Shown in pieces: positions 34,583-43,689 of a stretch of 64,000 bases of DNA; the first letter of the stretch is position 1; each line of letters begins with the position of its first letter. This DNA comes from Candidatus Halobonum tyrrellensis G22. GTDB lineage: Archaea; Halobacteriota; Halobacteria; Halobacteriales; Haloferacaceae. Made by a program: the position numbers and the translations under genes. The notes below the pieces were generated by a model. That model had not been told where the DNA came from and did not search any database. It worked only from the letters and a program-made list of their open reading frames with translations. The stretch lies in assembly GCF_000495475.1 (NCBI RefSeq), contig NZ_ASGZ01000005.1:147353-211352 (forward strand), in the 5' to 3' direction.

Positions 34583-35944
34583 TCAGATACTGCTCGCCTT
34601 CGACGACCAGGCCTCGTGGAGCTGTTTGCCCGCCTCCATCGGGTCGGTCCGGTCGTAGATAACCCCCTGGCTCAGGTCGAAGAACGAACTCGACACCTGA
34701 CTCACGCTCCAGAAGCCGTACGACTTCCCGCTCTCGAACACCTCCTCGAACCCCGCCCACTCGGGGTTGTCAGTCGACTCGGGCACGTTCCACTCGACGT
34801 CCTCGTGTGCGGGGAGGTTCCCCGGGTAGTCTTCGAGGAAGGCGCTGATGCCTTCGGGGCTGGTCCCCGTCTTGATGGTCTGCCACGCCGCGTCCTTGTT
34901 CTCCGAGTACGCGTTCATGAAGATGGGCTTGATCTCCGCGTACGTCCCGATCTCCCCGCCCTCGATCCGGGGGTTGTGGGTCGCCGTACTCTTCCTGTAG
35001 TTCTGCATCGCCTCGCTGTTCGAGTTGTCGGAGTTCTGCGCGACGCCCGGGATCCACGGGCCGGTGGAGATCGACGCGTAGTTACCGTTCACGTACGAGA
35101 TGTCGTGTTCGAGCGACCCGATCCCCTTGGCGTCGGGGTTGGTCGCCGGCGGGTCGTGCTTGTAGAACGGGTCCCAGTAGTACTGCTTGAACACCTGCCC
35201 GAGGTCGTCCTCGCCGACCGCCAGACTCCAGCCGTCGCCGTCGGGTTCGAACACGCGGTCGACGCGCTGAAAGAGGAACGAGAGGAACTCCTGGAGCATC
35301 CGCGTGTTCCCCTTCTGGCTCGTGAGCGTGAACCCGTGCATGTCGTCGCGGTCCTTCGAGATGGCGGACGCGATCTCGAGGAACGACGACCAGTCGTCGG
35401 GGATCTCCCCGTACTCGCTGAGGATGTCCTCGCGGTAGACGAACCCGCGCCCGTTGCCGATGTACGGGAGCGCCCAGATATCGTCCTGGAACCTCATCGT
35501 GTCTAGGCCGATGTAGCCGTCGGTGTAGTCGAGTTCCTCGACGCGGTCGGTCAGCGGTTCGATCAGTTCGGCGGTGACGTAGTCCCCACGCTGGTTCGGC
35601 GTGGCTTCGACCACGTCCGGGGTACCGGTGTCGCCCCCCGTCAGAAACTTCTGTTTGATGTTGTCGTACCGCATGTCGGTGAACACCACCTCCGCGTCGG
35701 TGTTCTCCTTGATGAGACTCTGGAGTTTCGGCGCATCGGAGTCCCACGCGTCCGACCAGACGTCGATAGTTCCGCTCCCGCCTCCGCCGGAATCGCTCCC
35801 GCTCCCGTCCGACCCGCTTGAATCGTTCGACCCCGACCCGCTTCCGTCGCCCCCGCCTCCGCCGACGCACCCGGCGATACCGGTCGCTGCGAGGGTCGTC
35901 GCGGCAGTCACGTACTTCCGACGGCTGTAGCTTTCGTCACCCAT
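34583..35944 (-). CDS. Sugar ABC transporter substrate-binding lipoprotein
   Basis: 453 aa from ATG 35944, chosen because SRRKYVTAATTLAATGIAGC (Tat motif plus lipobox) then begins at residue 7 and a TATA box sits 27-36 bases upstream. A Gly/Ser/Asp-rich linker of ~35 residues follows the lipid anchor. The body is a MalE-type binding protein (bacterial solute-binding family 1): GTIDVWSDAWDSDAPKLQSL, GYIGLDTMRFQDDIWALPYIG, and ISTGPWIPGVA before the C-terminus. Likely ligand an oligosaccharide or uronide given neighbours. First gene of a - strand operon with two permeases in divergent partnership with the ATPase at 38143. Confidence 0.87.
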   Translation of the reverse strand: MGDESYSRRKYVTAATTLAATGIAGCVGGGGGDGSGSGSNDSSGSDGSGSDSGGGGSGTIDVWSDAWDSDAPKLQSLIKENTDAEVVFTDMRYDNIKQKFLTGGDTGTPDVVEATPNQRGDYVTAELIEPLTDRVEELDYTDGYIGLDTMRFQDDIWALPYIGNGRGFVYREDILSEYGEIPDDWSSFLEIASAISKDRDDMHGFTLTSQKGNTRMLQEFLSFLFQRVDRVFEPDGDGWSLAVGEDDLGQVFKQYYWDPFYKHDPPATNPDAKGIGSLEHDISYVNGNYASISTGPWIPGVAQNSDNSNSEAMQNYRKSTATHNPRIEGGEIGTYAEIKPIFMNAYSENKDAAWQTIKTGTSPEGISAFLEDYPGNLPAHEDVEWNVPESTDNPEWAGFEEVFESGKSYGFWSVSQVSSSFFDLSQGVIYDRTDPMEAGKQLHEAWSSKASSI

Positions 35945-35970
35945 GACAGTAGGTGGCAAGAGGGTCTCCC

Positions 35971-35980
35971 ACATAAATGT
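35971..35980 (-). promoter_or_regulatory. TATA box of the sugar-binding protein gene
   Basis: On the - strand ACATTTATGT, 27-36 bases before ATG 35944. The binding-protein gene therefore has its own promoter separate from the permease genes upstream. Confidence 0.5.
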
Positions 35981-36105
35981 ACTGGTCGATGATTATAGTC
36001 GGGAGCGGGTGACATCGCTCACCCCGCGCCGGTACTGCCCGGGGCGAACCGGCGGACGGGAACGCGGCGGGAGGGGGGTGCGACGGGAAGGGACGCGCGG
36101 GCGGA

Positions 36106-37026
36106 TCAGGAGCCGTGCATTCCGCCGCTCGCGAGTCCCTCGACGATCTCGTTTTGAACGAGCGCGAACAACACGATCGACGGGACGGCGGTGATCGTCG
36201 CCGCGGTGATCGTGGCGCCCCAGTTGATGCTCGTCTGACTCTGGAACATGTAGAGGCCGTACGGGAGCGTCCGCGTCCCCCCGCCCTGTGAGAGCACGGA
36301 GACGAACAGGAAGTCGTTCCAGGAGGTCACGAACGTGTAAAAGCCCGCCACCGCGATACCGGGGAGCGCGAGCGGGATGATGATGTGATACAGCACCCGG
36401 AAGTGCGAACAGCCGTCGATCCGAGCGGACTCGTCGAGCGCCTTCGGGATGTCGTCGAAGAACCCCTTGAGGAACCACAGCGCGAGCGGGAGCGCCCGGA
36501 TCGAGTGGGCGAGGATGATCCCGAGGTAGGTGTCGACCAGACTGTACGAGTACATCATCAGGAAGAACGGCACGATGATGAGTGCGGGCGGCAGCATCTT
36601 GGTCGCCATGAAACTCACGAGGAGCGTCGAACGGCCGGGGTAGTCGAACCGGCTCAGCGAGTACGCCCCGAGGATCCCCAAGAACAGGGTCAACGCGACC
36701 GTACTGAAGGCGATGATGGTCGAGTTGACGAACAACTGCCGGAACTGCGGGTCGGTCAACACCTGCTCGAAGTGACCCAGCGTGAAGTTCTCCCCCATCG
36801 GGATGATGATCAGTCGCTGCGCTTGGATGATCTCCCCCGACTTGATCGTCGAGAGCGCGAGCCAGACGACCGGCACCAGGAACCAGAGGAAGTAGACGAA
36901 CAGCCCCCCGTACACCAACAGCGCCTTCCTGAGGCTGGTGTCCTCCCCGAAGAGCCGGTCGGTGTCGAGGTACTTGCTCGGTCCGTCGTCCGATGCCTGC
37001 CGTACGGTGGTGTTCTCACTTGCCAT
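36106..37026 (-). CDS. Carbohydrate ABC permease, MalG-like
   Basis: 306 aa, six helices. The EAA loop LDESARIDGCSHFRVLYHIIIPLALPGI is the canonical one of CUT1 inner-membrane permeases, and the C-terminus QNEIVEGLASGGMHGS is the standard MalG/LacG ending (GL..GavKG). An N-terminal cytoplasmic extension of ~30 residues is present. The start lies 78 bases after the stop of the other permease gene; the binding-protein gene follows about 160 bases downstream. Functions with the partner permease and the ATPase at 38143. Confidence 0.88.
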   Translation of the reverse strand: MASENTTVRQASDDGPSKYLDTDRLFGEDTSLRKALLVYGGLFVYFLWFLVPVVWLALSTIKSGEIIQAQRLIIIPMGENFTLGHFEQVLTDPQFRQLFVNSTIIAFSTVALTLFLGILGAYSLSRFDYPGRSTLLVSFMATKMLPPALIIVPFFLMMYSYSLVDTYLGIILAHSIRALPLALWFLKGFFDDIPKALDESARIDGCSHFRVLYHIIIPLALPGIAVAGFYTFVTSWNDFLFVSVLSQGGGTRTLPYGLYMFQSQTSINWGATITAATITAVPSIVLFALVQNEIVEGLASGGMHGS

Positions 37027-37104
37027 TGGTGTCTCCCGTCGTCGAAGTCGCCGCTCGGTTCGCCGTCGTCCGCCGGACCCGGCGTCGAACGTGTCGTGGG
37101 CACT

Positions 37105-38028
37105 TCATTCCGTGTTCTCCACTTTGATGTACACCGCGGTGAACAGCGTGAGGAGCGCGAGCATCACGATCCCGACCGCGGCGGCGTACCCGAGCATGTA
37201 CTCGCCGAACGCCTGTTGGTAGACGTACGTCCCCAGCACCTCGGTCTGGTTGACGGGACCGCCGCCGGTCGCGATGTAGATCATCTGGAAGGAGTTGAAC
37301 GCCGCGATGACCTCGGTCACGATCATCACCATCGAGATATACGAGATGTTGGGGAGGGTGATGTGGCGGAACTGCTGGACCGCGCCGGCGCCGTCGATCT
37401 TCGCCGCCTCGTAGTACTCCGGCGGTATCGACTGCATGCTCGCGAGCAACGCGATCGCGACGAACGGGGTGTCCTTCCACACCCGGAGCATCATCACCAG
37501 CGGGAGCGCGAGGTCGTAGTCGCCGAACCAGTACTTGTTCGGTCCGCCGAACTGCTGGGAGATGAGGTTGACCAGCCCGTAGTCCACCTGGAACATCCAC
37601 GTCCAGATGATCACGATGACGACGGGGGGGATCACCCACGGTACCATCGAGAGGCTCCGGAGATACCCCACCCCCGGGAGGTTGTTCCGGAGCAAGAGCG
37701 CGAGGCCGAGACCGAGGACGTACATCGCGACCACCGCACCGACGGTGAAGATGATGGTGTGGACGAACGCCTGCGTGAACACCGGGTCTTCGAGCAGCGC
37801 CTCGTAGTTGGCTATCCCGACCCACGTCGACTCCTCCGGACTGAGAAACGAGCGCTGGTGGAAGCTCATCCAGACCGCTCGGACGGTCGGATAGACGATG
37901 ATGAGGAGCATCAGAAGCGTCGCCGGGATCACGAGGCCGTAGCCGACCCACGTTTCCCGGGAGTACCAGTCGGCCTCCCGGGAGAACCGAGTTACTCTGT
38001 CTTTCAGTGTCGCTTCTGTAGACGCCAT
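37105..38028 (-). CDS. Carbohydrate ABC permease, MalF/UgpA-like
   Basis: 307 aa, six helices. EAA loop IPPEYYEAAKIDGAGAVQQFRHITLPNIS and the family segment FFGGPNKYWFGD-like stretch before helix 4 identify a CUT1 permease of the MalF/UgpA type. A TATA-like GATTTAAC (- strand, 38055-38062) lies about 27-34 bases upstream of the ATG. It is divergent from the ATPase gene, sharing a 114-base control region. Confidence 0.88.
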   Translation of the reverse strand: MASTEATLKDRVTRFSREADWYSRETWVGYGLVIPATLLMLLIIVYPTVRAVWMSFHQRSFLSPEESTWVGIANYEALLEDPVFTQAFVHTIIFTVGAVVAMYVLGLGLALLLRNNLPGVGYLRSLSMVPWVIPPVVIVIIWTWMFQVDYGLVNLISQQFGGPNKYWFGDYDLALPLVMMLRVWKDTPFVAIALLASMQSIPPEYYEAAKIDGAGAVQQFRHITLPNISYISMVMIVTEVIAAFNSFQMIYIATGGGPVNQTEVLGTYVYQQAFGEYMLGYAAAVGIVMLALLTLFTAVYIKVENTE

Positions 38029-38054
38029 CGGTGTGGCTGTCTCACATGGTACAG

Positions 38055-38062
38055 TTAAATCC
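38055..38062 (-). promoter_or_regulatory. TATA box of the permease operon
   Basis: GATTTAAC on the - strand, 27-34 bases before ATG 38028. It lies in the divergent 114-base intergenic region with the ATPase promoter. Confidence 0.5.
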
Positions 38063-38108
38063 TTCGCAAATGCGACGGTCGATAATGTGGGTCTCGGGGA
38101 GGCAAAGT

Positions 38109-38118
38109 ATTTTATAAT
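38109..38118 (+). promoter_or_regulatory. TATA box of the ATPase gene
   Basis: ATTTTATAAT, 25-34 bases before ATG 38143, strongly AT-rich context (TATTTTATAATGTATTATAC). Confidence 0.6.
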
Positions 38119-38142
38119 GTATTATACTCATGTACACCCGAG

Positions 38143-39300
38143 ATGGCCGACCTGCACATCGAGAACCTCACGAAGGTGTACAACGTCCACTCCGACCCCG
38201 TCGTCGGGGTCGACGACGTGAATATCGAACTCGACGAGGGGAACTTCCTCGTCCTCGTGGGGCCATCCGGCTGCGGGAAATCGACCACGCTCCGAACCGT
38301 CGCGGGGTTGGAGTCCGCGACCGAGGGGAACATCCGGATCGGCGGCGAGGTGGTCAACAACCAGAAGCCCAAGGACAGGGACATCGCGATGGTGTTCCAG
38401 AACTACGCGCTGTACCCCCACATGACCGCACGCCAGAACATGGGGTTCGGGCTGAAGATGATGACCGACCTCTCGAAGTCGGAGGTCGACGAGCGCGTCG
38501 AAGACGTCGCGGAGACGATGGGGATTCGAGACCTCTTGGAGGATAAACCGGACGAGCTCTCGGGGGGCCAACAACAGCGGGTCGCGCTCGGGCGCGCGAT
38601 CGTCCGCGAACCGCAGGTGTTCCTCCTCGACGAACCGCTGTCGAACCTCGACGCCAAACTCCGCGCCCACATGCGCACGGAGATCAAGGAACTCCAACAG
38701 AAGCTCGATATCACGACGGTGTACGTCACCCACGACCAGACCGAAGCGATGACCATGGGGGACAAGATAGCCGTGTTGAACAACGGCGAACTCCAACAGC
38801 TCGGCTCGCCGCTGGAGTGTTACCACCAGCCGGCGAACCGATTCGTCGCCGGGTTCATCGGCGAACCGTCGATGAACTTCTTCGACGTCGAATACGAGGG
38901 CGGGCGGCTCGTCAACGAGTCGCTCGACTACCCACTCTCCGACTCCCTTCAGTCGGATATCGGGAACGCGGACCGCCTCGTGCTCGGGATCCGCCCCGAG
39001 GACGCCGTCGTCGCGAATGCCCCCGACGACCACTCCGTCGTGGGGTCGGTGACCGTCGTCGAACCGCTCGGCTCGGTCAACTACGTTCACACCGACGTCG
39101 AAGGCGAAGAGCAGATCATCGAGGTCGACGGGAATCAGTACGCGGACGAGGGGCAACGGATCGCCATCCGTCTGCCCGAAGAGAACATCCACCTCTTCGA
39201 CGCGGACACCGGTGACGCGCTCCACAATCCCGACGTCACCGACGAGACTATCGGCCACTCGGAGTTCGAGGGAGGGTTCGGGGAAGCCACGAGCGATTGA
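38143..39300 (+). CDS. Carbohydrate ABC transporter ATPase (MsmX/UgpC type)
   Basis: 385 aa. Walker A GPSGCGKST, Q-loop MVFQNYALYPHMT, signature LSGGQQQRVALGRA, Walker B VFLLDEPLSNLDAKLR and H-loop VTHDQTEAMTMGD are all intact; a C-terminal TOBE/OB pair of ~140 residues follows. It is divergent from the permease genes rather than in their operon, a common haloarchaeal arrangement that lets one ATPase serve several importers. Confidence 0.9.
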   Translation: MADLHIENLTKVYNVHSDPVVGVDDVNIELDEGNFLVLVGPSGCGKSTTLRTVAGLESATEGNIRIGGEVVNNQKPKDRDIAMVFQNYALYPHMTARQNMGFGLKMMTDLSKSEVDERVEDVAETMGIRDLLEDKPDELSGGQQQRVALGRAIVREPQVFLLDEPLSNLDAKLRAHMRTEIKELQQKLDITTVYVTHDQTEAMTMGDKIAVLNNGELQQLGSPLECYHQPANRFVAGFIGEPSMNFFDVEYEGGRLVNESLDYPLSDSLQSDIGNADRLVLGIRPEDAVVANAPDDHSVVGSVTVVEPLGSVNYVHTDVEGEEQIIEVDGNQYADEGQRIAIRLPEENIHLFDADTGDALHNPDVTDETIGHSEFEGGFGEATSD

Positions 39301-39436
39301 GTCGTCACATTGCGGTCGGCCGTTCCACCTCACCCCCTTCGTCGATCCTGCCCGACCCCACCCGAGCGGACCATCTCCAGTCCGGCGGCGACAGCCGACG
39401 GACGGCTCGTGTCGCATCACGTACCCGACCGGTTAC

Positions 39437-39444
39437 ACTTATCA
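39437..39444 (+). promoter_or_regulatory. TATA-like element of the epimerase/dehydrogenase gene
   Basis: ACTTATCA, 29-36 bases before ATG 39473. Confidence 0.4.
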
Positions 39445-39472
39445 CACTCGTCGTCCAACTCCCGTCCGTCTC

Positions 39473-40363
39473 ATGAGCGACGTGTTAGTGACGGGCGGCC
39501 TCGGTCGGCTCGGCCGGTGGACGGTGGACTACCTTCTCGACGCTGGCTGGACGGTGACGTGCGTCGACGTCGACCACCCCGGGTTCGGCCGGTCGACCCG
39601 ACCGGGAGTGGAGTTCCGCGCGGTCGACCTGACGAACCCGGGCGAGACGCGCGAAGTGATCGAACAGACCGACCCCGAGTGGGTGGTGCACCTCGCGGCC
39701 ATCCCCAACCCCGAAGTGTACGCCGGCTCCCACGTCCTCGAGAACAACGTCATGAGTACGTACACCGTCCTGACGAGCGCTGGCCGCGAGGGGGTGCCGG
39801 TCACGTGGGCGTCGAGCGAGTCGGCCTACGGGTTCCCGTTCGCGGCCGAGCCTCGCCTCCCCGATTACCTCCCCATCGACGAGGCACACCCCCTACGGCC
39901 GGAGGACCCCTACGGCACCTCGAAGATCCTCGGGGAGGACCTCGCGGAGATGGTCGTTCGGAAGTTCGAGGTTCCGGTCGTCTCACTCCGGATATCGAAC
40001 GTCCAGTACCCCGGGAACTACGGCGTGGTCGACCACCAGTCCGACCTCGCGGCGGGCGTCGGCAACTTCTGGTCGTACGTCGACGGTCGGGACGTCGCGT
40101 CCGCGGTCGAAGCCACGTTCGACGCCGGCCTCGACGGCCACGAACCGGTCGTCGTCGCGGCCGACGACAACTATCTCGACCGGCCGACCGTCGAGGCGGT
40201 CGAGGAGATGTTCGGCGACCTCCCCGAGCGGTGTGACCTCGACGGCGAACAGTCCGCCCTCTCGAACGCGAAGGCGGCCGACCGGCTCGGCTGGACGCCG
40301 TCCCACACGTGGCGGTCGGCGGCGAACGAAGCGGTCGCCGGACCGACGCTCGTCACCGACTGA
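39473..40363 (+). CDS. NAD-dependent epimerase/dehydratase family protein (possible uronate or sugar dehydrogenase)
   Basis: 296 aa, extended SDR. Rossmann motif VTGGLGRLGRWTVDYLLDAG near the N-terminus, HLAAIPNP, active-site Ser in WASSESAYG and the catalytic pair Tyr147-x3-Lys151 (DPYGTSK). ATG 39473 gives the nucleotide-binding strand at residue 3 and sits behind a TATA-like element. Uronate dehydrogenase, UDP-sugar epimerase and aldose dehydrogenase all share this fold. The context of a mannonate dehydratase and GH4 glycosidase makes a catabolic role more likely than a cell-surface one. Confidence 0.7.
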   Translation: MSDVLVTGGLGRLGRWTVDYLLDAGWTVTCVDVDHPGFGRSTRPGVEFRAVDLTNPGETREVIEQTDPEWVVHLAAIPNPEVYAGSHVLENNVMSTYTVLTSAGREGVPVTWASSESAYGFPFAAEPRLPDYLPIDEAHPLRPEDPYGTSKILGEDLAEMVVRKFEVPVVSLRISNVQYPGNYGVVDHQSDLAAGVGNFWSYVDGRDVASAVEATFDAGLDGHEPVVVAADDNYLDRPTVEAVEEMFGDLPERCDLDGEQSALSNAKAADRLGWTPSHTWRSAANEAVAGPTLVTD

Positions 40364-40408
40364 GACCCGAACGGAGTGGCCCGAAGTCGCGGAGATTCCC
40401 TCCGCTTT

Positions 40409-40426
40409 CGGAGTTTGTTTACTCCG
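40409..40426. repeat. Inverted repeat CGGAGT-TTGTTT-ACTCCG before the GH4 gene
   Basis: Perfect 6-base arms with a T-rich 6-base loop, 19-36 bases before ATG 40445; the T-rich loop falls where a TATA box is expected. Could be an operator covering the promoter. An IclR gene lies 1 kb downstream. Confidence 0.4.
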
Positions 40427-40444
40427 AAGCCGTGTCTCGTCTCC

Positions 40445-41884
40445 ATGGCAGTCAGCGAAGCGAAACGTGGTGAGAGGGTCGACTCCGACGACATGACTAT
40501 CGCCTACGTGGGCGGGGGGAGCCGCGAGTGGCTACCGAACCTCGCGCAGGACCTCGCGCTCGCCGATCTCGACGGGACGATCCGGCTGTACGACGTGAAC
40601 CCGGAGAGCGCCGAACTCAACGCCGACTTCGGCAACTGGGTCCAGGACCGCGAGAAGGCGACCGCCGGCTGGACGTACGAGGCGACGGGGGACCTCGACG
40701 ACGCGCTCGACGGTGCGGACGTGGTGCTCCTCTCGACGCAGTACGACCCGATGGAGACGTTCGTCCACGACCTCGACATCACCGAGGAACACGGCATCTA
40801 CCACGCGGTCGGCGCCACGATCGGACCGGGCGGCATCCTCCGCGCGATGCGAACCATGCCCGAGTACAAGCGGATCGCGGCGCGGATCCGCGAGCAGTGT
40901 CCGGACGCGTGGGTGTTCAACTTCACCAACCCCGTCCACTTCGTCACCCGAGCGCTGTACGACGAGTACCCCGACATCAACGCGGTCGGACTGTGTCACG
41001 AGGTGGTTCACGCGCGTCAGCGGCTCGCCGAACTCGCGAGCGAGCATCTCGACGTGGACGCCGCCCGCGAGGACATCTCGGTCAACGTCAAGGGGATCAA
41101 CCACTTCACGTGGATCGACGAGGCGTACTGCGACGGTACCGACCTCTGGCCGCTCATCGAGGAACTCGCGGACGACGAGGAGGGCAATCGGACGTTCACG
41201 CCCGAGGATCTCGAAGACGAGAGCCCGTTCAACGACGAGTGGCAGGTGTCGTGGGAACTGTTCCGCCGCTTCGGCGCGTTGCCGTTCGCGGGCGACCGTC
41301 ACATCGTCGAGTACGCCACTTGGTTCCTCAACGGCGGCAAGGAGGGGCTCAACCGGTGGGGCGTCAAGCGCACCGGGAGCGACTTCCGTGCGAAACACTG
41401 GGACCCCGCCGAATCCGAACAGACCACGGACGTCACGGCGTGGATGGACGGCGAGGAACCGTTCGAACTCGAGGCGTCGGGCGAGGCGTTCATCGACATC
41501 CTCGAAGCGCTTTCGGGCGGCGAGCGGTTCGTCACCAACGTCAACATGCCCAACCGGGGGCAAGTCGAGGGGGTCGAACACGACGCGGTCGTGGAGACGA
41601 ACGCGGTCGTCAGCGCCGGCGAAGTCCGACCGCTCGCGGCCGGCGGCTTCCCGCGGCCGGTCAGGAGTCTCGTACAAGGACACGTCGACACCATCGAGAC
41701 GGTGGTCGAGGCCGCCCGCGACGGCGACGTCGACCGGGCGTTCGAGGGGTTCCTCATCGACCCGCAGGTCCGGACGCTCCAGACCGAAGCGGCGGCGGAG
41801 CTATTCGCCGACCTCGTCGAGGCGGAGCGGGACTACCTGACCGACTGGAACCTCGACGACGCGGACGTCATAGACGACGTCTGA
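40445..41884 (+). CDS. Glycoside hydrolase family 4 (CHEV motif, alpha-glycosidase type)
   Basis: 479 aa from ATG 40445 (alternative ATG 40493, closer to the usual family start). GH4 enzymes use NAD+ and a divalent metal. Seen: Rossmann motif MTIAYVGGGSREWLPNLA, LLSTQYDPMETFVHD, VFNFTNPVHFVTRALYD, Cys184-His185-Glu186-Val187 (metal ligand Cys and subgroup signature) and Asn219-His220. The CHEV tetrad is the signature reported for the alpha-glucosidase subgroup; alpha-galactosidases have CHSV, alpha-glucuronidases CHG, phospho-glycosidases CDMP or CNVP. Neighbouring uronate-type genes would suggest a uronidase, so the exact substrate is unsettled. Intracellular, no signal. Confidence 0.8.
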   Translation: MAVSEAKRGERVDSDDMTIAYVGGGSREWLPNLAQDLALADLDGTIRLYDVNPESAELNADFGNWVQDREKATAGWTYEATGDLDDALDGADVVLLSTQYDPMETFVHDLDITEEHGIYHAVGATIGPGGILRAMRTMPEYKRIAARIREQCPDAWVFNFTNPVHFVTRALYDEYPDINAVGLCHEVVHARQRLAELASEHLDVDAAREDISVNVKGINHFTWIDEAYCDGTDLWPLIEELADDEEGNRTFTPEDLEDESPFNDEWQVSWELFRRFGALPFAGDRHIVEYATWFLNGGKEGLNRWGVKRTGSDFRAKHWDPAESEQTTDVTAWMDGEEPFELEASGEAFIDILEALSGGERFVTNVNMPNRGQVEGVEHDAVVETNAVVSAGEVRPLAAGGFPRPVRSLVQGHVDTIETVVEAARDGDVDRAFEGFLIDPQVRTLQTEAAAELFADLVEAERDYLTDWNLDDADVIDDV

Positions 41885-42685
41885 ACCGAACCCTCTCGGT
41901 CGGGGGTCGTGGACCTTCTCTCACCCGGTGGACTCCTCTCGGAATTCGCCTTTCGGTATCGAGTGACGTGAGCCACCGGTGGGACGGTGAGGCCGACTCG
42001 ACGGTGCCCGGGGTCGGCAGGGGGGAAGCGAGGTTCACGCCCGCCTCCCCGGCGAACGGAACCACTCCGTCGAAGACGGACCCCACGTTCTCTCCGTGAT
42101 ATCGGGCTGTGGTCGTCGAGCAGGTGGTGATGGCAACATCGGTAAAGCTCACGCGAGTTGCCACCGGAGCCTGTATATAATTATTAATATAGTTCGATAC
42201 GCGTGCCGCGGTCCTCGGTGTCCACTATTAGTGGATTACACGGCGGACGCTCGACCGGGGATTACAGCGGTATCTCTGTCATCTTACACGGTCCCCGATC
42301 GGCGGGAGAGAGGCAGGAGAGTTACCATCTACCACCGATCACGAACGATCGACGGGATCGTCCGTCGACAGCGGTGTATCGAGCGATCGAAGCGACACTG
42401 GAGGTGACGCGTCCCGGATCGACTAAATCCAACGTCGGTGGATCCGCGTCTCATCTCGCCCGGTGGACGCATCCCCGCCGACGTATCAGAATTACCTACA
42501 ACGTCGATCACACCCGTTCGGTACGGCGGTTCCGTTCGTAGTGTTTTTCCCAGAATCGTAGACTCGTTCGAGTATCTACCGGATACCAGGGGGAAATCAC
42601 AGCGTCAAACTGCGTCTACTAAATGTGAGTGCCCGTCGTGATTGTGGATCGAGGTATTTTATACACCGTTGATATGTGTGTCTAG
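41885..42685. other. 800-base gene-poor, partly AT-rich region
   Basis: The first ~230 bases are GC-rich without a gene. Then a strongly AT-rich segment (TATATAATTATTAATATAG at 42173-42191) is followed by the perfect palindrome CCACTA-T-TAGTGG (42222-42234). A + frame behind it has a phrase TAVYRAIEATLEV like the start of a HalOD1 domain but breaks off. A second AT-rich element (GTATTTTATACACC, about 42654-42667) points into the 3' end of the IclR gene. Could encode a small RNA or be decayed DNA. Confidence 0.4.
42222..42234. repeat. Perfect palindrome CCACTA-T-TAGTGG
   Basis: 13 bases, perfect arms around a single central base, 31-61 bases downstream of the strongest TATA-like stretch of the window. 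Candidate operator (for example for the nearby IclR protein); no intact gene start is adjacent. Confidence 0.35.
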
Positions 42686-43456
42686 TTAATCGTACGTGTA
42701 CTCCACTTCGACTACGTTCACGGTGCTCTGTAGTTTCTGTAACAGTTGGTCTCGAATACGGTCCGTGGTGAGGCGCTTTTTCGGTCCGGATACGGAGATG
42801 GCACCTAACGGAGTGTCGTCCGAAAGAACTGGGACGGCGACCGACCGTATCCCGTACCGGCGCTCTTCGTCCTCTAACGCGTATCCTCGCTCTTTGACGG
42901 TCTCCAACTCCTCGATCAGTTCGTCACGCTCGGACAGCGTTAGGTCGGTTCTCTGTGGGAGGCCGTGGTACTCGATAACCTTCTCGGTGTACTCCCGAGA
43001 ACAGTACGCGAGGATCGCCTTCCCGAGAGCGGTACAGTGCATGTTCTCGTACTCCCCGACCTGTGCGTTGTCGTAGACCGCCTTTTCGCCCTCCGCCTGG
43101 CCGAGTATCACGCGCAAGCCGTCCTCTTCGACCCCGAGGCTCACGACCTCCTCGGTGTCGCAAGCGAGTTCGGCCGTGGGGGAGCGAGCGGCTTGGTACA
43201 GTTCCTGCGATTCTTGAATCGCGATGCCGTTCCGGAGGAATCGGAAGCTCAGCCGATACCCATCCGGTTCTTTGACCGTGTATCCGGCCGACTCGAGCGT
43301 CTTCAGATGTACGTGAGCCGTACTGGTAGCGAGATCGAGGGCGTCGGCGACCTCGGCGATCCGCATACAGCCGGAGCCGTAGAGCGTGTCGACGACCGCG
43401 AACGCTCGTTCGACGGACTTGATTCGTTTGGCTCCCTCGGTAGTGTCCTCAATCAC
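42686..43456 (-). CDS. IclR family transcriptional regulator
   Basis: 256 aa. Winged-helix DNA-binding domain at residues 10-75 (VERAFAVVDTLYGSGCMRIAEVADALDLATSTAHVHLKTLESAGYT) and IclR effector domain from ~80: VGEYENMHCTALGKAILAY and RYGIRSVAVPVLSDDTPLGAISVSGPKKRL. A TATA box (GGTATTTTGC on the - strand, 43484-43493) lies ~28-37 bases before the ATG, so the message is probably leaderless. IclR proteins usually control nearby catabolic genes; the sugar-acid/GH4 cluster is the obvious target. Confidence 0.88.
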   Translation of the reverse strand: MIEDTTEGAKRIKSVERAFAVVDTLYGSGCMRIAEVADALDLATSTAHVHLKTLESAGYTVKEPDGYRLSFRFLRNGIAIQESQELYQAARSPTAELACDTEEVVSLGVEEDGLRVILGQAEGEKAVYDNAQVGEYENMHCTALGKAILAYCSREYTEKVIEYHGLPQRTDLTLSERDELIEELETVKERGYALEDEERRYGIRSVAVPVLSDDTPLGAISVSGPKKRLTTDRIRDQLLQKLQSTVNVVEVEYTYD

Positions 43457-43483
43457 GATCCTGATCGTCCCTACGAGCGCCTC

Positions 43484-43493
43484 CGCAAAATAC
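43484..43493 (-). promoter_or_regulatory. TATA box of the IclR gene
   Basis: GGTATTTTGC on the - strand, 28-37 bases before the start at 43456. Confidence 0.5.
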
Positions 43494-43689
43494 CACCCCC
43501 GAGTAGCGTCCGGATATCGAGCCGACCCCGCAGTGAGTGGCGGAATCGCCGAGACCGCCGATAACGCGGCTCGTAATCCCTGTGAGGGTAGAACCGAGCT
43601 TTTACGACCGGACGTTCGAGTGGGTCCACAGTCGGTCGCACGGCCGGACGAACCCCCGAGCCGCCGTGAATTTCGACGTATCTACCGAA

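Noticed and set aside
42300..42420. HalOD1-domain fragment
   Set aside because: One short phrase (TAVYRAIEATLEV) is not enough to call a pseudogene.
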